Source: an uncultured Acetatifactor sp. (GTDB lineage: Bacteria; Bacillota; Clostridia; Lachnospirales; Lachnospiraceae). From it: a stretch of DNA of 64,000 nucleotides. Both the position numbers and the translations under genes were made by a program. Below the pieces are notes generated by a model that ran no database searches, had not been told where the DNA came from, and worked only from the letters and a program-made list of their open reading frames with translations. The DNA is taken from the NCBI GenBank assembly GCA_910584865.1, contig CAJUCE010000012.1, forward strand, positions 62,001-126,000. Reading direction: 5' to 3'. Of the stretch, positions 25,325-35,199 are shown in pieces (the first letter of the stretch is position 1; each line of letters starts with the position of its first letter).

Positions 25325-27010
25325 ATGCAATTAACCGGAGCAGAGATTGTAGTCCAGTGCCTGCGGGAGCAGAAAGTAGATACCGTATTCGGCTATCCCG
25401 GCGGCACTATCCTGAATATATATGACGCCCTATATAACCACAGCGACGAGATCAGGCATATCCTGACTTCCCACGAACAGGGAGCTGCCCATGCGGCGGA
25501 CGGGTATGCAAGGGCCACCGGCAAAGTAGGCGTATGCATGGCCACCAGCGGCCCCGGTGCTACGAATCTGGTGACAGGCATTGCCACAGCCTTTATGGAT
25601 TCCATCCCTGTGGTGGCTATCACTGCCAATGTGACGCTGCCCATGCTGGGGAAGGACAGCTTTCAGGAAGTGGATATCGCAGGCGTGACCATGCCCATTA
25701 CCAAGCATGGCTATATTGTGAAAAATGTGGAAGAATTGGCCGAAACTCTGCGGCGCGCTTTTACCATTGCGAAAAGCGGCAGACCCGGGCCTGTCCTGGT
25801 GGATATTACAAAAGATGTAACCGCAGCAGTCTGTGAATATACCGCTGCTGCCCCAGAGGTCCCAAAACCTGTTTATCGCTGCACGGAGGAGGAATTGCAG
25901 GAAGCTGCAGAGCAGATTATGAAGGCAAAGCGTCCCTTTATTTATCTGGGCGGCGGCGCCATAGCCTCGGATGCCTGTGAGGAAGTGGCGGAGTTTGCCG
26001 ATCTGATCGATGCGCCTGTGTGTGATACCCTGATGGGGAAGGGCGGCTTTGACGGCAGAAGCGGACGCTATACCGGCATGATCGGTATGCACGGAACCAA
26101 GACCTCCAATCTGGGAGTGAGCCGTTGTGATTTACTCATTGCCCTGGGGGCCAGATTCTCGGACCGTGTCATCGGTAATCCTAAAAAGTTTGCGGAAAAT
26201 GCTAAAATTATTCATATCGATGTGGATGCGGCAGAGATCAATAAAAATATTCGGGCAGACGTGAGCCTTGTTGGTGACTTGAAACTGGTGCTGCAGTCAT
26301 TGAATCAGCGTCTATGCAAACAGTCCCATGAAGAGTGGATGCAGGAGATTGCGGATCTGAAAGCAGTATATCCGTTAAAATACGATCATTCCCGTTTGTC
26401 CTGCCCCTATGTGATAGAAACCGTAGATAAGGTAACCGGCGGAGAGGCTTTGATTACTACCGATGTAGGGCAGCACCAGATGTGGGCGGCGCAGTATTAT
26501 TGTTATACAAAGCCACGCACTTTTTTGTCGTCCGGAGGTCTGGGAACCATGGGCTTCGGTTTGGGGGCCTGCATCGGCGCACAGCTGGGGCAGCCGGACA
26601 AATTGTGCGTCAATATAGCCGGAGACGGGTGTTTCCGCATGAACATGAACGAATTGGCTACGGCCAGCCGTTATCATATTCCCATTATTCAGATCGTTAT
26701 TAATAATCATGTGCTGGGCATGGTGCGGCAGTGGCAGACGCTGTTCTATGGAAAGCGCTATTCCCAGACTGTGCTCAATGACAGTGTAGACTTTTGTAAA
26801 GTGGCGGAAGGTCTGGGCTGCGGGGCGTTCCGTGTGACCGGGAAAGAGGAGCTGGAGCCTGCTTTGAGGGAGGCAATTGCCCAGAAGAGACCTGTTTTGA
26901 TTGAGTGCGTGATTCCCGAAGATGATAAGGTATTCCCCATGGTACCGGCGGGAGCACCCATTGAGGAGGTTTTCGACGGAGACGATCTTGCGAAGAATGA
27001 TGGGCAGTAA
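25325..27010 (+). CDS. ilvB: Acetolactate synthase, large subunit
   Basis: Thiamine-diphosphate enzyme that condenses pyruvate to acetolactate (valine/leucine) or with 2-ketobutyrate (isoleucine). The 561-residue length is typical. Catalytic Glu in SHEQGAAHAADGYAR, PGATNLVTGIATAFMDS, and the ThDP site GDGCFRMNMNELATA followed by NNHVLGMVRQWQ. The QEVDI motif and the C-terminal segment indicate the biosynthetic AHAS type. No ilvN regulatory subunit or ilvC is in the window. Translation start is set by AGGAG of the structured element. Confidence 0.95.
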   Translation: MQLTGAEIVVQCLREQKVDTVFGYPGGTILNIYDALYNHSDEIRHILTSHEQGAAHAADGYARATGKVGVCMATSGPGATNLVTGIATAFMDSIPVVAITANVTLPMLGKDSFQEVDIAGVTMPITKHGYIVKNVEELAETLRRAFTIAKSGRPGPVLVDITKDVTAAVCEYTAAAPEVPKPVYRCTEEELQEAAEQIMKAKRPFIYLGGGAIASDACEEVAEFADLIDAPVCDTLMGKGGFDGRSGRYTGMIGMHGTKTSNLGVSRCDLLIALGARFSDRVIGNPKKFAENAKIIHIDVDAAEINKNIRADVSLVGDLKLVLQSLNQRLCKQSHEEWMQEIADLKAVYPLKYDHSRLSCPYVIETVDKVTGGEALITTDVGQHQMWAAQYYCYTKPRTFLSSGGLGTMGFGLGACIGAQLGQPDKLCVNIAGDGCFRMNMNELATASRYHIPIIQIVINNHVLGMVRQWQTLFYGKRYSQTVLNDSVDFCKVAEGLGCGAFRVTGKEELEPALREAIAQKRPVLIECVIPEDDKVFPMVPAGAPIEEVFDGDDLAKNDGQ

Positions 27011-27070
27011 GAGATAAGAAAGGCATTCTAATTGGAAGAATAACATTCCAATAGAAGAAGGACATTCCAG

Positions 27071-28489
27071 ATGAAGAGCTTGATTCGTTTCCTGGTAATA
27101 TTTGTGTCAGGCGGTCTGATTCTTGGGGGGGTTTTGTTTTTCGCGCTAGCCATGTATTACCGCAATAATTTTCCGGTCAATACCTGGATTAACGGAGTGT
27201 ATTGTACAGGCAAGACAGTGGAGCAGGTGAATGAGGAGCTGGTAAGTGCCCAGGAGGTTTCCGCGGTGTATGTCGTGGACGGGCAGGGAACTTCCTGGGA
27301 GATTGATATGGATATGGCAGGCATCAGACCGGATTTTACTGCTGACCTGAAAACATATTTAAAAAAGAATGCTTCCTTTTATTGGCTGAAAAATCTGAAT
27401 CAGCCGGTGAACAGTGAATTGGCGGGGATACATTACGCGGTGGACGAGGAAAAACTGCGAAAGTGTTTTGAGGCGCTGCCTTTTGTGGCAGAAGAGCTGG
27501 AGCGGAAAGCCGGGGTATCGGTTCAGTGTTCTGAGAAAGGGTATTTTCTGCAGGATGATAATTCCATGCGTCTGGATTCTGAAAAAGCGCTTGACTGGAT
27601 AAAGGCAAACCTTTTAGAGGGCCAGGTTACAATACAGCTGTCGGAAGGAGATTGCTACAGGAATGTGCCGGACAGCGATTCTGACATGGCACAGCGCAAA
27701 TTGTGGGAGCAGATTTGCGGATTCACGGACAGATGCGGCCGGATTGCATATGATATGGGAGCGGAGACAATTGCATTAACCCCTGATATTGCCATGGATT
27801 TTCTGAAAAAGGAACCTGGAACGGGCATGCCGGCCCTGGATGAAGGCGGAGGGTTTATTGTCAGTGAGGCAGCGGTACGGGAGTGGGTTGACAATTTGGC
27901 TTCTCAGTATGACACATGGGGGACGGAACGGGAGTTTGAGGCCACCAGAGGTGAGACCGTTACGGTGAAGTATGTTACATACGGCACCCAGCTGGATACG
28001 GAGGCGGAGTATACTTATCTCCTGGGAGCGCTTGGCGGCGGGCAGGAGGCCATGGAAAACACGCCTCATGTTCCGGCTTACATTCATGAGGGTTACGTCA
28101 GGGGATTGGACGATATCGGTGATACCTATATCGAAATCGATATGACAGATCAGAGGATGTATTATTATGTGGAAGGGGAACTGACTTTGGAGACTGATGT
28201 GGTCACCGGGAATACGGGCAGACGAATGGGAACGCCCCAGGGGATTAACTTCGTCTATGCCAAACAGCGCAACAGGACACTGAGGGGAGCGGATTATGCG
28301 TCTTTTGTGAAATATTGGATGCCTGTGAAGGGAAACGTGGGGATCCATGACGCCAGCTGGCGGGGCAAGTTCGGTGGCCAGATATATAAGACCAATGGCT
28401 CCCATGGCTGTATCAATACGCCCTCGGATGTGATGTCAGAGCTTTATGAGCTGGCAGAAGTGGGGACACCAGTGATTATGTTTTATTGA
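27071..28489 (+). CDS. L,D-transpeptidase (YkuD) with peptidoglycan-binding domain
   Basis: A 472-residue membrane-anchored wall enzyme: one transmembrane helix (about 5-28), an extracellular region with two related stretches like the PG_binding_4 domain, and a YkuD catalytic domain at the C-terminus (about 340-472). The catalytic motif is GIHDAS followed by TNGSHGCINTPSDV with the active Cys. The enzyme forms 3-3 peptidoglycan cross-links or attaches proteins. It follows ilvB by 60 bases containing three short ACATTCCA-like repeats. A promoter for serC lies downstream. Confidence 0.92.
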   Translation: MKSLIRFLVIFVSGGLILGGVLFFALAMYYRNNFPVNTWINGVYCTGKTVEQVNEELVSAQEVSAVYVVDGQGTSWEIDMDMAGIRPDFTADLKTYLKKNASFYWLKNLNQPVNSELAGIHYAVDEEKLRKCFEALPFVAEELERKAGVSVQCSEKGYFLQDDNSMRLDSEKALDWIKANLLEGQVTIQLSEGDCYRNVPDSDSDMAQRKLWEQICGFTDRCGRIAYDMGAETIALTPDIAMDFLKKEPGTGMPALDEGGGFIVSEAAVREWVDNLASQYDTWGTEREFEATRGETVTVKYVTYGTQLDTEAEYTYLLGALGGGQEAMENTPHVPAYIHEGYVRGLDDIGDTYIEIDMTDQRMYYYVEGELTLETDVVTGNTGRRMGTPQGINFVYAKQRNRTLRGADYASFVKYWMPVKGNVGIHDASWRGKFGGQIYKTNGSHGCINTPSDVMSELYELAEVGTPVIMFY

Positions 28490-28552
28490 AAAGCCTGTCT
28501 GGTTGCTGGTTGAGTGCGGTTTTACAGGTTTTGCGAGATTTTAATGATTTAC

Positions 28553-28581
28553 TTGACTAAAGTGCCGAAAAGGGGTATGCT
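28553..28581 (+). promoter_or_regulatory. Promoter for serC-serA
   Basis: TTGACT (28553-28558) and TATGCT (28576-28581) with a 17-base spacer, about 105 bases before serC. Confidence 0.6.
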
Positions 28582-28685
28582 GTTGTCTATGCCGTATACG
28601 AAATCCTTTGAAGGCAGATTTCAGTTGCTCAGGCTTGTTCAGGTTAGGAAACATAGAAACAGAATGATTTGAGGAGGAGATTAAA

Positions 28686-29768
28686 ATGTCCAGAGTGTAT
28701 AATTTTTCTGCAGGGCCTGCCGTCCTGCCGGAGGAGGTTTTACAGGAAGCAGCAGACGAGATGCTTGACTACAGAGGAACAGGCATGTCGGTCATGGAGA
28801 TGAGCCACCGCTCCAAGGCGTATGATACCATTATCAAAGAAGCGGAGGCTGACCTGCGTGACCTGATGAAGATTCCTGACAATTATAAGGTGCTGTTCCT
28901 GCAGGGCGGCGCCAGCCAGCAGTTTGCCATGATTCCCATGAACCTGATGAAAAACGGGGTTGCAGACTATATTGTGACAGGCCAGTGGGCCAAGAAGGCG
29001 TACCAGGAGGCTTCCATCTACGGGAAGGCCAATAAGGTTGCGTCCTCCGAGGACGAGACATTTTCCTATATTCCGGACTGCTCAGACCTTCCTGTCAGCG
29101 AGGATGCGGATTATGTCTATATCTGCGAGAACAATACCATCTACGGCACCAAATTTAAGTCGCTGCCCAATACAAAGGGCAAGACCCTGGTGGCGGATGT
29201 GTCCAGCTGCTTCCTGTCCGAGCCTGTGGACGTAAGCAAATACGGCGTAATCTACGGCGGCGTCCAGAAGAATATCGGACCTGCAGGGGTGGTGATCGTT
29301 ATCATTCGGGAAGACCTGATCACCGAGGATGTGTTCCCCGGCACTCCCACCATGCTGCGCTACAAGACTCATGCGGACAACGGCTCCCTTTACAATACGC
29401 CGCCTGCCTACGGCATCTATATCTGCGGCAAAGTATTCAAGTGGCTGAAGAAAAGGGGCGGCCTGGAAGCCATGAAGGAATACAATGAGAAGAAGGCCAA
29501 AATCCTCTATGATTTCCTGGATGAGAGTAAGCTGTTTCGCGGCACCGTGCGGAAGGAAGACCGTTCCCTGATGAACGTGCCTTTCGTTACCGGGGATGCG
29601 GATTTGGACACGAAGTTCGTGAAGGAGGCAAAAGAGGCCGGATTCGAGAACCTGAAGGGCCATCGCTCCGTGGGAGGCATGCGCGCCAGCATCTACAATG
29701 CTATGCCGATAGAGGGCGTCGAGAAGCTGGTGGGGTTCATGCGGAAATTCGAGGCGGAGAACGCTTGA
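28686..29768 (+). CDS. serC: Phosphoserine aminotransferase
   Basis: PLP enzyme that makes 3-phosphoserine from phosphohydroxypyruvate, the second step of serine synthesis. The 360-residue length is typical. It starts MSRVYNFSAGPAVLPEEVLQ; GGASQQFAMIPMNL and the Lys in VIYGGVQKNIGPAG (PLP Schiff base) are clear, as is GGMRASIYNAMPIEGV at the C-terminus. It is cotranscribed with serA (109-base gap holding structured element copy 3). The ATG follows GAGGAGG. Confidence 0.97.
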   Translation: MSRVYNFSAGPAVLPEEVLQEAADEMLDYRGTGMSVMEMSHRSKAYDTIIKEAEADLRDLMKIPDNYKVLFLQGGASQQFAMIPMNLMKNGVADYIVTGQWAKKAYQEASIYGKANKVASSEDETFSYIPDCSDLPVSEDADYVYICENNTIYGTKFKSLPNTKGKTLVADVSSCFLSEPVDVSKYGVIYGGVQKNIGPAGVVIVIIREDLITEDVFPGTPTMLRYKTHADNGSLYNTPPAYGIYICGKVFKWLKKRGGLEAMKEYNEKKAKILYDFLDESKLFRGTVRKEDRSLMNVPFVTGDADLDTKFVKEAKEAGFENLKGHRSVGGMRASIYNAMPIEGVEKLVGFMRKFEAENA

Positions 29769-29818
29769 GCCGGGGATGAAGGAAAAGTTTTGACAGGAGA
29801 AACTATAAAAAAGAAGCA

Positions 29819-29872
29819 GCAAATTCTCCGTGGTCCGGTACTGGGAGGGAATTTGCGGAACTGGAATAGGAG
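29819..29872 (+). promoter_or_regulatory. Structured intergenic element, copy 3 (serA leader, short form)
   Basis: GCAAATTC (29819-29826) pairs perfectly with GAATTTGC (29849-29856). The loop keeps CCGGTACTGGGA, identical to copy 1, but the middle inner stem is missing. The tail GCGGAACTGGAATAGGAG ends in the serA ribosome site. Confidence 0.65.
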
Positions 29873-29877
29873 AAATT

Positions 29878-31044
29878 ATGTATAAAATTAATTGTCTGAA
29901 CCCTATCGCACAGGTAGGATTGGATCAATTCAGCAGTCAGTATGAGATAACGGGGGATGTGAAGGAGGCGGAAGGTATCCTGGTGAGAAGCGCCTCCATG
30001 TATGAGATGGAGCTTCCGGATAAGCTTCTGGCAGTGGCCAGGGCCGGAGCGGGAGTGAACAATATTCCCCTGGATAAGTGTGCGGAGCAGGGCATCGTAG
30101 TATTCAATACCCCCGGCGCCAATGCCAACGGCGTGAAGGAGCTGGTGATCGCCGGAATGCTTCTGGCCGCCAGGGACGTGGTAGGCGGCATCGAATGGGT
30201 GAAGGCTTCCGGTGAAAATGCGGATATTGCCAAAGCCGCGGAGAAGGAGAAGAAAAAATTCGCCGGCAGGGAGATCATGGGGAAGAAACTGGGTGTCATC
30301 GGTCTGGGCGCCATCGGCGTGAAGGTGGCCAATGCGGCAGTGGCACTGGATATGGAGGTCTTCGGCTATGACCCGTATCTGTCCGTCAATGCAGCCTGGA
30401 GCTTAAGCCGTGCCGTGCACCATGTGACCAATGTGGATGACATCTATGAGCAGTGCGATTATATTACCATTCACGTGCCGCTGATGGATGCCACTAAGGG
30501 TATGATAGACAGCGCTGCCATTGAAAAGATGAAGGACGGGGCTGTCATCCTGAATTTTGCCAGGGATCTTCTGGCTGACGAGATGGCTGTATTGGCAGGT
30601 CTGGAGAGCGGAAAAATTGCCCGTTATGTGTCTGATTTTCCCAATCCAACCACTGCCGGCCAGAAAGGTTGTATCGTGATTCCACACCTGGGCGCAAGCA
30701 CGGAGGAGTCGGAGGACAACTGTGCAGTGATGGCTGTGCAGGAGCTGACGGACTATCTGGAGAATGGAACTATACGGAACAGCGTTAACTATCCTGCCTG
30801 CGACATGGGTGTATGCACCACGGTAGGCCGGGTGGCGATTTTTCACAAGAATATTGCAAATATGATCACGAAGTTTACTGCGGAGTTCGGTGAGAAGGGG
30901 ATTAACATCAGCAACATGATGAACAAATCCCGCGGAGAAGTGGCATACACCATGCTGGATGTGGATGGGACGCCTACCAAAGAGATGGTGCAGGCCCTGG
31001 AGGAAATTCCGGGAGTGTTCCGGGTGAGGATTGTCAAAGGATAA
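29878..31044 (+). CDS. serA: D-3-phosphoglycerate dehydrogenase
   Basis: NAD-dependent first enzyme of serine synthesis. 388 residues: a 2-hydroxyacid dehydrogenase core (GLGAIGVKVANAA Rossmann motif; catalytic Arg in NFARDLLADE, His in PHLGASTEESEDNCA) and a C-terminal ACT domain (GRVAIFHKNIANMITKFT to the end) that usually mediates feedback by serine. This is the short type without the intervening domain. Start set at ATG 29878 by AGGAG of the structured element; the frame is open from 29830 but that stretch is the element. Confidence 0.95.
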   Translation: MYKINCLNPIAQVGLDQFSSQYEITGDVKEAEGILVRSASMYEMELPDKLLAVARAGAGVNNIPLDKCAEQGIVVFNTPGANANGVKELVIAGMLLAARDVVGGIEWVKASGENADIAKAAEKEKKKFAGREIMGKKLGVIGLGAIGVKVANAAVALDMEVFGYDPYLSVNAAWSLSRAVHHVTNVDDIYEQCDYITIHVPLMDATKGMIDSAAIEKMKDGAVILNFARDLLADEMAVLAGLESGKIARYVSDFPNPTTAGQKGCIVIPHLGASTEESEDNCAVMAVQELTDYLENGTIRNSVNYPACDMGVCTTVGRVAIFHKNIANMITKFTAEFGEKGINISNMMNKSRGEVAYTMLDVDGTPTKEMVQALEEIPGVFRVRIVKG

Positions 31045-31090
31045 GAAGGGCTGCAGGCAACATCCGGTTTGAGTTTATGTAATATATTTG

Positions 31091-31137
31091 AATACAGTGC
31101 CGGTGTTTCCCCTATGGGTGCCGGCATTGTATTTATA
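31091..31137 (+). terminator. Rho-independent terminator after serA
   Basis: AATACAGTGCCGG (31091-31103) pairs with CCGGCATTGTATT (31121-31133) with one G-U, followed by TAT. Confidence 0.75.
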
Positions 31138-31162
31138 AAGCAGTGAAGTTATCTTATATATC

Positions 31163-31247
31163 ATAGGAAGCAAGTGCGGCTTCCTATAATCGAATGCGGC
31201 GCAAAGAACGCGCCTTTTATCAGAAGCGAAGGGACTGCTTCTGATAA
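31163..31247. repeat. Cluster of three hairpins
   Basis: ATAGGAAGC/GCTTCCTAT (31163-31187), GGCGC/GCGCC followed by TTTT (31198-31218) and TTATCAGAAGC/GCTTCTGATAA (31217-31247), back to back in the spacer between serA and the Rpn-like gene. The middle one is terminator-like. Confidence 0.6.
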
Positions 31248-31374
31248 GTTATATTATCTGTGAGAAATCATTCTGGCAAAGAATTCTGGTTTTGGAAAAT
31301 CGGTTATGGAAAATCCAACTTATAAATCGTTGATTTTATGATTGACGTCACTTATAATAAAACAAGGAGGACGG

Positions 31375-32358
31375 ATGATAGCAACAAATTTAGCGCAGTC
31401 AGTGGATGCAGCAAGTGATATAAATTCTGCATACGATACAAATGTAAAGTACCTGCTGGCAGATAAGCAGATATTGTCCCGGATATTAAAATATACAGTT
31501 GATGAATTCCGGAATATGGATTTTGAAGATATTATCGGCTGTATCGGCGACGATATTGAGATTGGAACAAGACCGGTGGATGCCGGGCTCTCGAATCTTG
31601 GACGGGTAAAGGGGACGTTGACGGAAGATAATATTCCGGGGGAAGGGATGATATTTTATGATATCCGTTTTACTGCGTACTACAGCAAAAATGAGATGAA
31701 AATTTTAATTAACATTGAGGCACAGCGGTCGTCGGATTCTGGTAAGTTGGGGTATCATCTGGAAAACAGGATAATCTTCTATCTTGCAAGGATGGTTTCG
31801 GCACAGAAACAGACAGAATTCTTCCACAGTGATTTTGATAATTTGAAGAAAGTACGAAGTATCTGGATCTGTATGGATCATGGTGAGACGGAGGATTCTA
31901 TTGAGGAAATCAATTTTGACAGAAAAACTGTCTTCGGGAATAAGAAGAATTCATATTCTGTAGATTTAATGAAAGGTATCATTGTCAACATAAGGAACAG
32001 GAAAAACGAGAATTCAAATAATGTTTTGATTGCCATGTTGGAGGAACTGGTTTCCGAGAAGGACGCGGCGGAAAAGCAACGTATATTGGCAGAGGAATAT
32101 GGGATGATAATGACTACGGAATTAGAAGGGAGGATCCAGCTTATGTGTAATTGGTCACAAAGTATTGAAGCCAGAGCGCTTAAGACGGGGATGGAAAAAG
32201 GGATAGAAAAAGGGATAGAAAAAGGGATCGCAGAAGAGCGGGTCGCTGCCATTGGGCGAATGATTAGAGCGAATGCTACCAAAGCGCAGATAATTTCTTA
32301 TGGATATACAGAAGCGGAATATATGGAAGCAGAGAATGCTTTGTATGTAAATGTATAA
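31375..32358 (+). CDS. Rpn/PD-(D/E)XK nuclease family transposase-like protein
   Basis: A 327-residue protein with an N-terminal PD-(D/E)XK-like core: NVKYLLADKQILSRIL, an Asp in FYDIRF, and the NIEAQR motif (the E-x-Q/K part of the site), as in Rpn and transposase_31-type proteins. Near the C-terminus is a tandem GMEKGIEKGIEKGI repeat typical of the family. It is lower in GC than its neighbours. Members occur in many copies in gut Firmicutes and can promote recombination or defend against phage; role here unknown. ATG follows AAGGAGG. Confidence 0.65.
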   Translation: MIATNLAQSVDAASDINSAYDTNVKYLLADKQILSRILKYTVDEFRNMDFEDIIGCIGDDIEIGTRPVDAGLSNLGRVKGTLTEDNIPGEGMIFYDIRFTAYYSKNEMKILINIEAQRSSDSGKLGYHLENRIIFYLARMVSAQKQTEFFHSDFDNLKKVRSIWICMDHGETEDSIEEINFDRKTVFGNKKNSYSVDLMKGIIVNIRNRKNENSNNVLIAMLEELVSEKDAAEKQRILAEEYGMIMTTELEGRIQLMCNWSQSIEARALKTGMEKGIEKGIEKGIAEERVAAIGRMIRANATKAQIISYGYTEAEYMEAENALYVNV

Positions 32359-32448
32359 AATTCGGGACAGAGTCTGTTGCATTAAAGTGAGATATACAGG
32401 ATATGGCAATAGGGCCGGAGAAAAATTGTTGTGACAGGGAGGAATGTT

Positions 32449-33252
32449 ATGCAGGCGGAGTTTTCCAGGACGGAGATGCTTCTCGGCGGGGAAGCCATGG
32501 AGAAATTGAACAAATCCCGGGTAGCTGTTTTCGGCATCGGCGGTGTGGGGGGATATGTCTGCGAGGCACTGGCCAGAAGCGGAGTAGGCGCTTTTGACTT
32601 AATCGATAGCGACAGGGTGGACATTACCAACCTGAACCGCCAGATCATCGCCACCAGGAAGACAATCGGACAATACAAGGTGGATGTGATGCGGGAACGG
32701 ATCCTGGAGATTAACCCGGAGGCCCGGATACGGGTTTGCCGGGTATTTTTCCTGCCGGAAAACGCGGACTCCTTTCCTTTTGGGGAATACGACTATGTGG
32801 TGGACGCGGTGGACACGGTGACGGCGAAACTGGAACTGATTCTGCGGGCACAGGAGAATGGGGTTTCTGTCATCAGCAGTATGGGTGCCGGGAATAAACT
32901 GGATGCCGCCGCTTTCCGGGTGGCGGACATCTATGAGACTAAAGTCTGCCCCCTGGCCAAGGTCATGCGGCGGGAACTGAAAAAGCGGGGCGTGGAACAT
33001 CTGAAGGTGGTGTATTCGGAGGAAATGCCCCTTGTTCCAACTGAACCAGCTTGCGAAGCGGACAGGCTGGATGCCCTGGAAGAGGGCGGCAGGACGGACA
33101 ATGTGACAGCGCGGCTGAGAGAAGCCGGCGCCGATATGCCGTCCCGTCGGATCCCCGGAAGCGTGGCTTATGTCCCTTCGGTGGTGGGGCTGATCCTGGC
33201 GGGGGAGGTTGTGAAGGATCTGGTTTTAGAGTATACCTGTCTGAGAAAATAG
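32449..33252 (+). CDS. tcdA: tRNA threonylcarbamoyladenosine dehydratase
   Basis: E1-like ATP-dependent enzyme (ThiF/MoeB/HesA fold) that cyclises t6A37 in tRNA. 267 residues. GIGGVGGYVCEALARSGVG is the nucleotide-binding loop, DSDRVDITNLNRQ the conserved Arg/Asn segment, and DAVDTVTAKLELI, SSMGAGNK and the C-terminal GSVAYVPSVVGLILAGEVVKDL match TcdA (CsdL/YgdL). The ATG 32449 follows GGGAGG; an upstream start at 32431 is possible. Single-gene unit. Confidence 0.92.
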   Translation: MQAEFSRTEMLLGGEAMEKLNKSRVAVFGIGGVGGYVCEALARSGVGAFDLIDSDRVDITNLNRQIIATRKTIGQYKVDVMRERILEINPEARIRVCRVFFLPENADSFPFGEYDYVVDAVDTVTAKLELILRAQENGVSVISSMGAGNKLDAAAFRVADIYETKVCPLAKVMRRELKKRGVEHLKVVYSEEMPLVPTEPACEADRLDALEEGGRTDNVTARLREAGADMPSRRIPGSVAYVPSVVGLILAGEVVKDLVLEYTCLRK

Positions 33253-33332
33253 ATAAGAGTGAGCGCTTTCGCGTGCTCATGAGTATAGAATATAGCAATT
33301 TTATATACATTTCAAGCTGTTTCTTCACTGGC

Positions 33333-33431
33333 GGTTCCGAAGTGTGAGTTTTATAATGGAACCATAGTTACAGGGTTCGCGAAGTGTTTCCCATAACAGA
33401 ATTATGACCATGGGTCCGCAAAGCGATCCCC
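33333..33431. repeat. Three related short repeats upstream of the GH2 gene
   Basis: GGTTCCGAAGTG (33333-33344), GGGTTCGCGAAGTG (33373-33386) and GGGTCCGCAAAGCG (33412-33425) at about 40-base spacing. Each can form a small hairpin with CCC or GGAACC nearby. Upstream, GAGCGCTTTC at 33261 is half of a cre/LacI-like operator. They may be binding sites for the GntR/LacI regulator at 35670. Confidence 0.4.
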
Positions 33432-33462
33432 GGATTACCACATACCAGAAGGAGGTAAAAAT

Positions 33463-35187
33463 ATGAACAATATACCAAGACCGGAGTATCCCAGGCCGCA
33501 GATGCAGCGCAAAGACTGGATGAATCTGAACGGAGAATGGGATTTCTCTTTTGACTTCGGCAACAGCGGAATGAACAGGAAACTTTTTGAGGAGGAGAAG
33601 CTGGACCAAAAGATTACGGTACCCTTCTGCCCGGAAAGCGACCTTAGCGGGATCGGCTACAAGGATTTTATGCCCGCTGTATGGTACCTGCGTACTTTTG
33701 AGCTGACGCAGGAGCAGTGCGGGGGCCGGGTCATGCTGCATTTCGGGGCGGTGGATTATGAGTGCCATGTATGGATTAACGGCAAAGAGGCGGGCATCCA
33801 TAAGGGAGGCTATGTTTCATTCCGGTTCGACATCACTGACCTGACGGTAATCGGGGAAAACCGCGTCACGGTATATGCCTTTGACGACCAGAGAAGCGGC
33901 AGGCAGTGCAAGGGAAAGCAGTGCGGGCTGTTCCATTCCTTCGGCTGTGAATATACCAGGACCACGGGAATCTGGCAGACTGTGTGGCTGGAGTTCCTTC
34001 CTTCCGATTACATAGAAAGTGTACAGCTCTATCCCAATATAGCGGATGCCGCGCTGACAATCAAGGCCCAGACCAGGGGAAGCGGGGTTCTGCGGGCGGA
34101 AGCCTATTATGAAGGTACCCTCTGCGGAAGCGCCGAGACAGAGATCACTTCCGGAAACGGCTTCCTGAAGCTTGGCTTATCCCAGCTTTATCTGTGGGAA
34201 GCCGGAAACGGGCGCTTATATGACCTGAAGCTCTTTTTTGGGGAAGATGCTGTGGACAGCTACTTCGGCATGCGGGAAATTAAGATTGACGGGGAGAAGG
34301 TACTGCTGAACGGCAAAGCGGTGTTTCAGCGTCTGGTGCTGGATCAGGGATTCTATCCGGACGGAATCTATACGGCTCCTTCCGACGAAATTCTGGTGCG
34401 GGATATTCATCTGGCTCTTCAGGCGGGCTTTAACGGGGCCAGACTGCACCAGAAGGTGTTCGAGGAGCGGTTCCTGTACCACTGTGACAGGCTGGGCTAT
34501 CTGGTCTGGGGAGAGCAGGCGAACTGGGGGCTTGACTACAGCCGTCCCGACGGGCTGAAATGCTTCCTGCCGGAATGGATGGAGGTGCTGAAGCGCGATT
34601 TCAACCATCCTGCCATTGTAGGCTGGTGCCCCTTTAACGAGACCTGGGATTATGAGGGCAGGAAGCAGGATGACGACCTTCTCCGCATTACTTACCTGAT
34701 GACGAAGCAGTACGACACCACCCGCCCCTGCATCGACACAAGCGGCAATTACCATGTGCAGACGGATATCTATGACCTGCACGACTATGAGCAGGACGGG
34801 GATGCTTTTGAGGAGAGATACAGGGATTTTGCCCAGGGAGGGCCTCTCCCGGACAATCACGGATACAGGCAGACGCCGAAAGAGGGAGTTCCCGTCTTTA
34901 TCAGCGAATACGGCGGCATCAAATGGAATGTGGACCAGGCGGGCAGAGACGACGCCTGGGGATACGGAGACGGCCCCGGGACCATGGAGGAATACCTGGA
35001 GCGGTACCGCCGCCTGACGGATGTGCTCATGGACAATCCCAGAATGTTCGGGTTCTGTTTTACACAGCTGTATGATGTGGAACTGGAAGTGAACGGCCTG
35101 TATACGTATGACAGGGAAGCCAAGTTTGATATGGAGATCATCCGACAGATTAACAGCAGGAAGGCGGCCATTGAGACAGAAGAATAA
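33463..35187 (+). CDS. Glycoside hydrolase family 2 protein
   Basis: A 574-residue cytoplasmic GH2 enzyme (no signal peptide), shorter than beta-galactosidases. Domains in order: jelly-roll sugar-binding (about 1-180), Ig-like (about 185-270) and TIM barrel (about 280-570). Acid/base E393 in CPFNETWD and nucleophile E482 in FISEYGG are present. GH2 includes galactosidases, glucuronidases and arabinosidases; the substrate cannot be read from sequence. Downstream lie a broken solute-binding gene and a GntR/LacI regulator, the remains of a sugar-use operon. Confidence 0.85.
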   Translation: MNNIPRPEYPRPQMQRKDWMNLNGEWDFSFDFGNSGMNRKLFEEEKLDQKITVPFCPESDLSGIGYKDFMPAVWYLRTFELTQEQCGGRVMLHFGAVDYECHVWINGKEAGIHKGGYVSFRFDITDLTVIGENRVTVYAFDDQRSGRQCKGKQCGLFHSFGCEYTRTTGIWQTVWLEFLPSDYIESVQLYPNIADAALTIKAQTRGSGVLRAEAYYEGTLCGSAETEITSGNGFLKLGLSQLYLWEAGNGRLYDLKLFFGEDAVDSYFGMREIKIDGEKVLLNGKAVFQRLVLDQGFYPDGIYTAPSDEILVRDIHLALQAGFNGARLHQKVFEERFLYHCDRLGYLVWGEQANWGLDYSRPDGLKCFLPEWMEVLKRDFNHPAIVGWCPFNETWDYEGRKQDDDLLRITYLMTKQYDTTRPCIDTSGNYHVQTDIYDLHDYEQDGDAFEERYRDFAQGGPLPDNHGYRQTPKEGVPVFISEYGGIKWNVDQAGRDDAWGYGDGPGTMEEYLERYRRLTDVLMDNPRMFGFCFTQLYDVELEVNGLYTYDREAKFDMEIIRQINSRKAAIETEE

Positions 35188-35199
35188 GAATGGTTTTGT

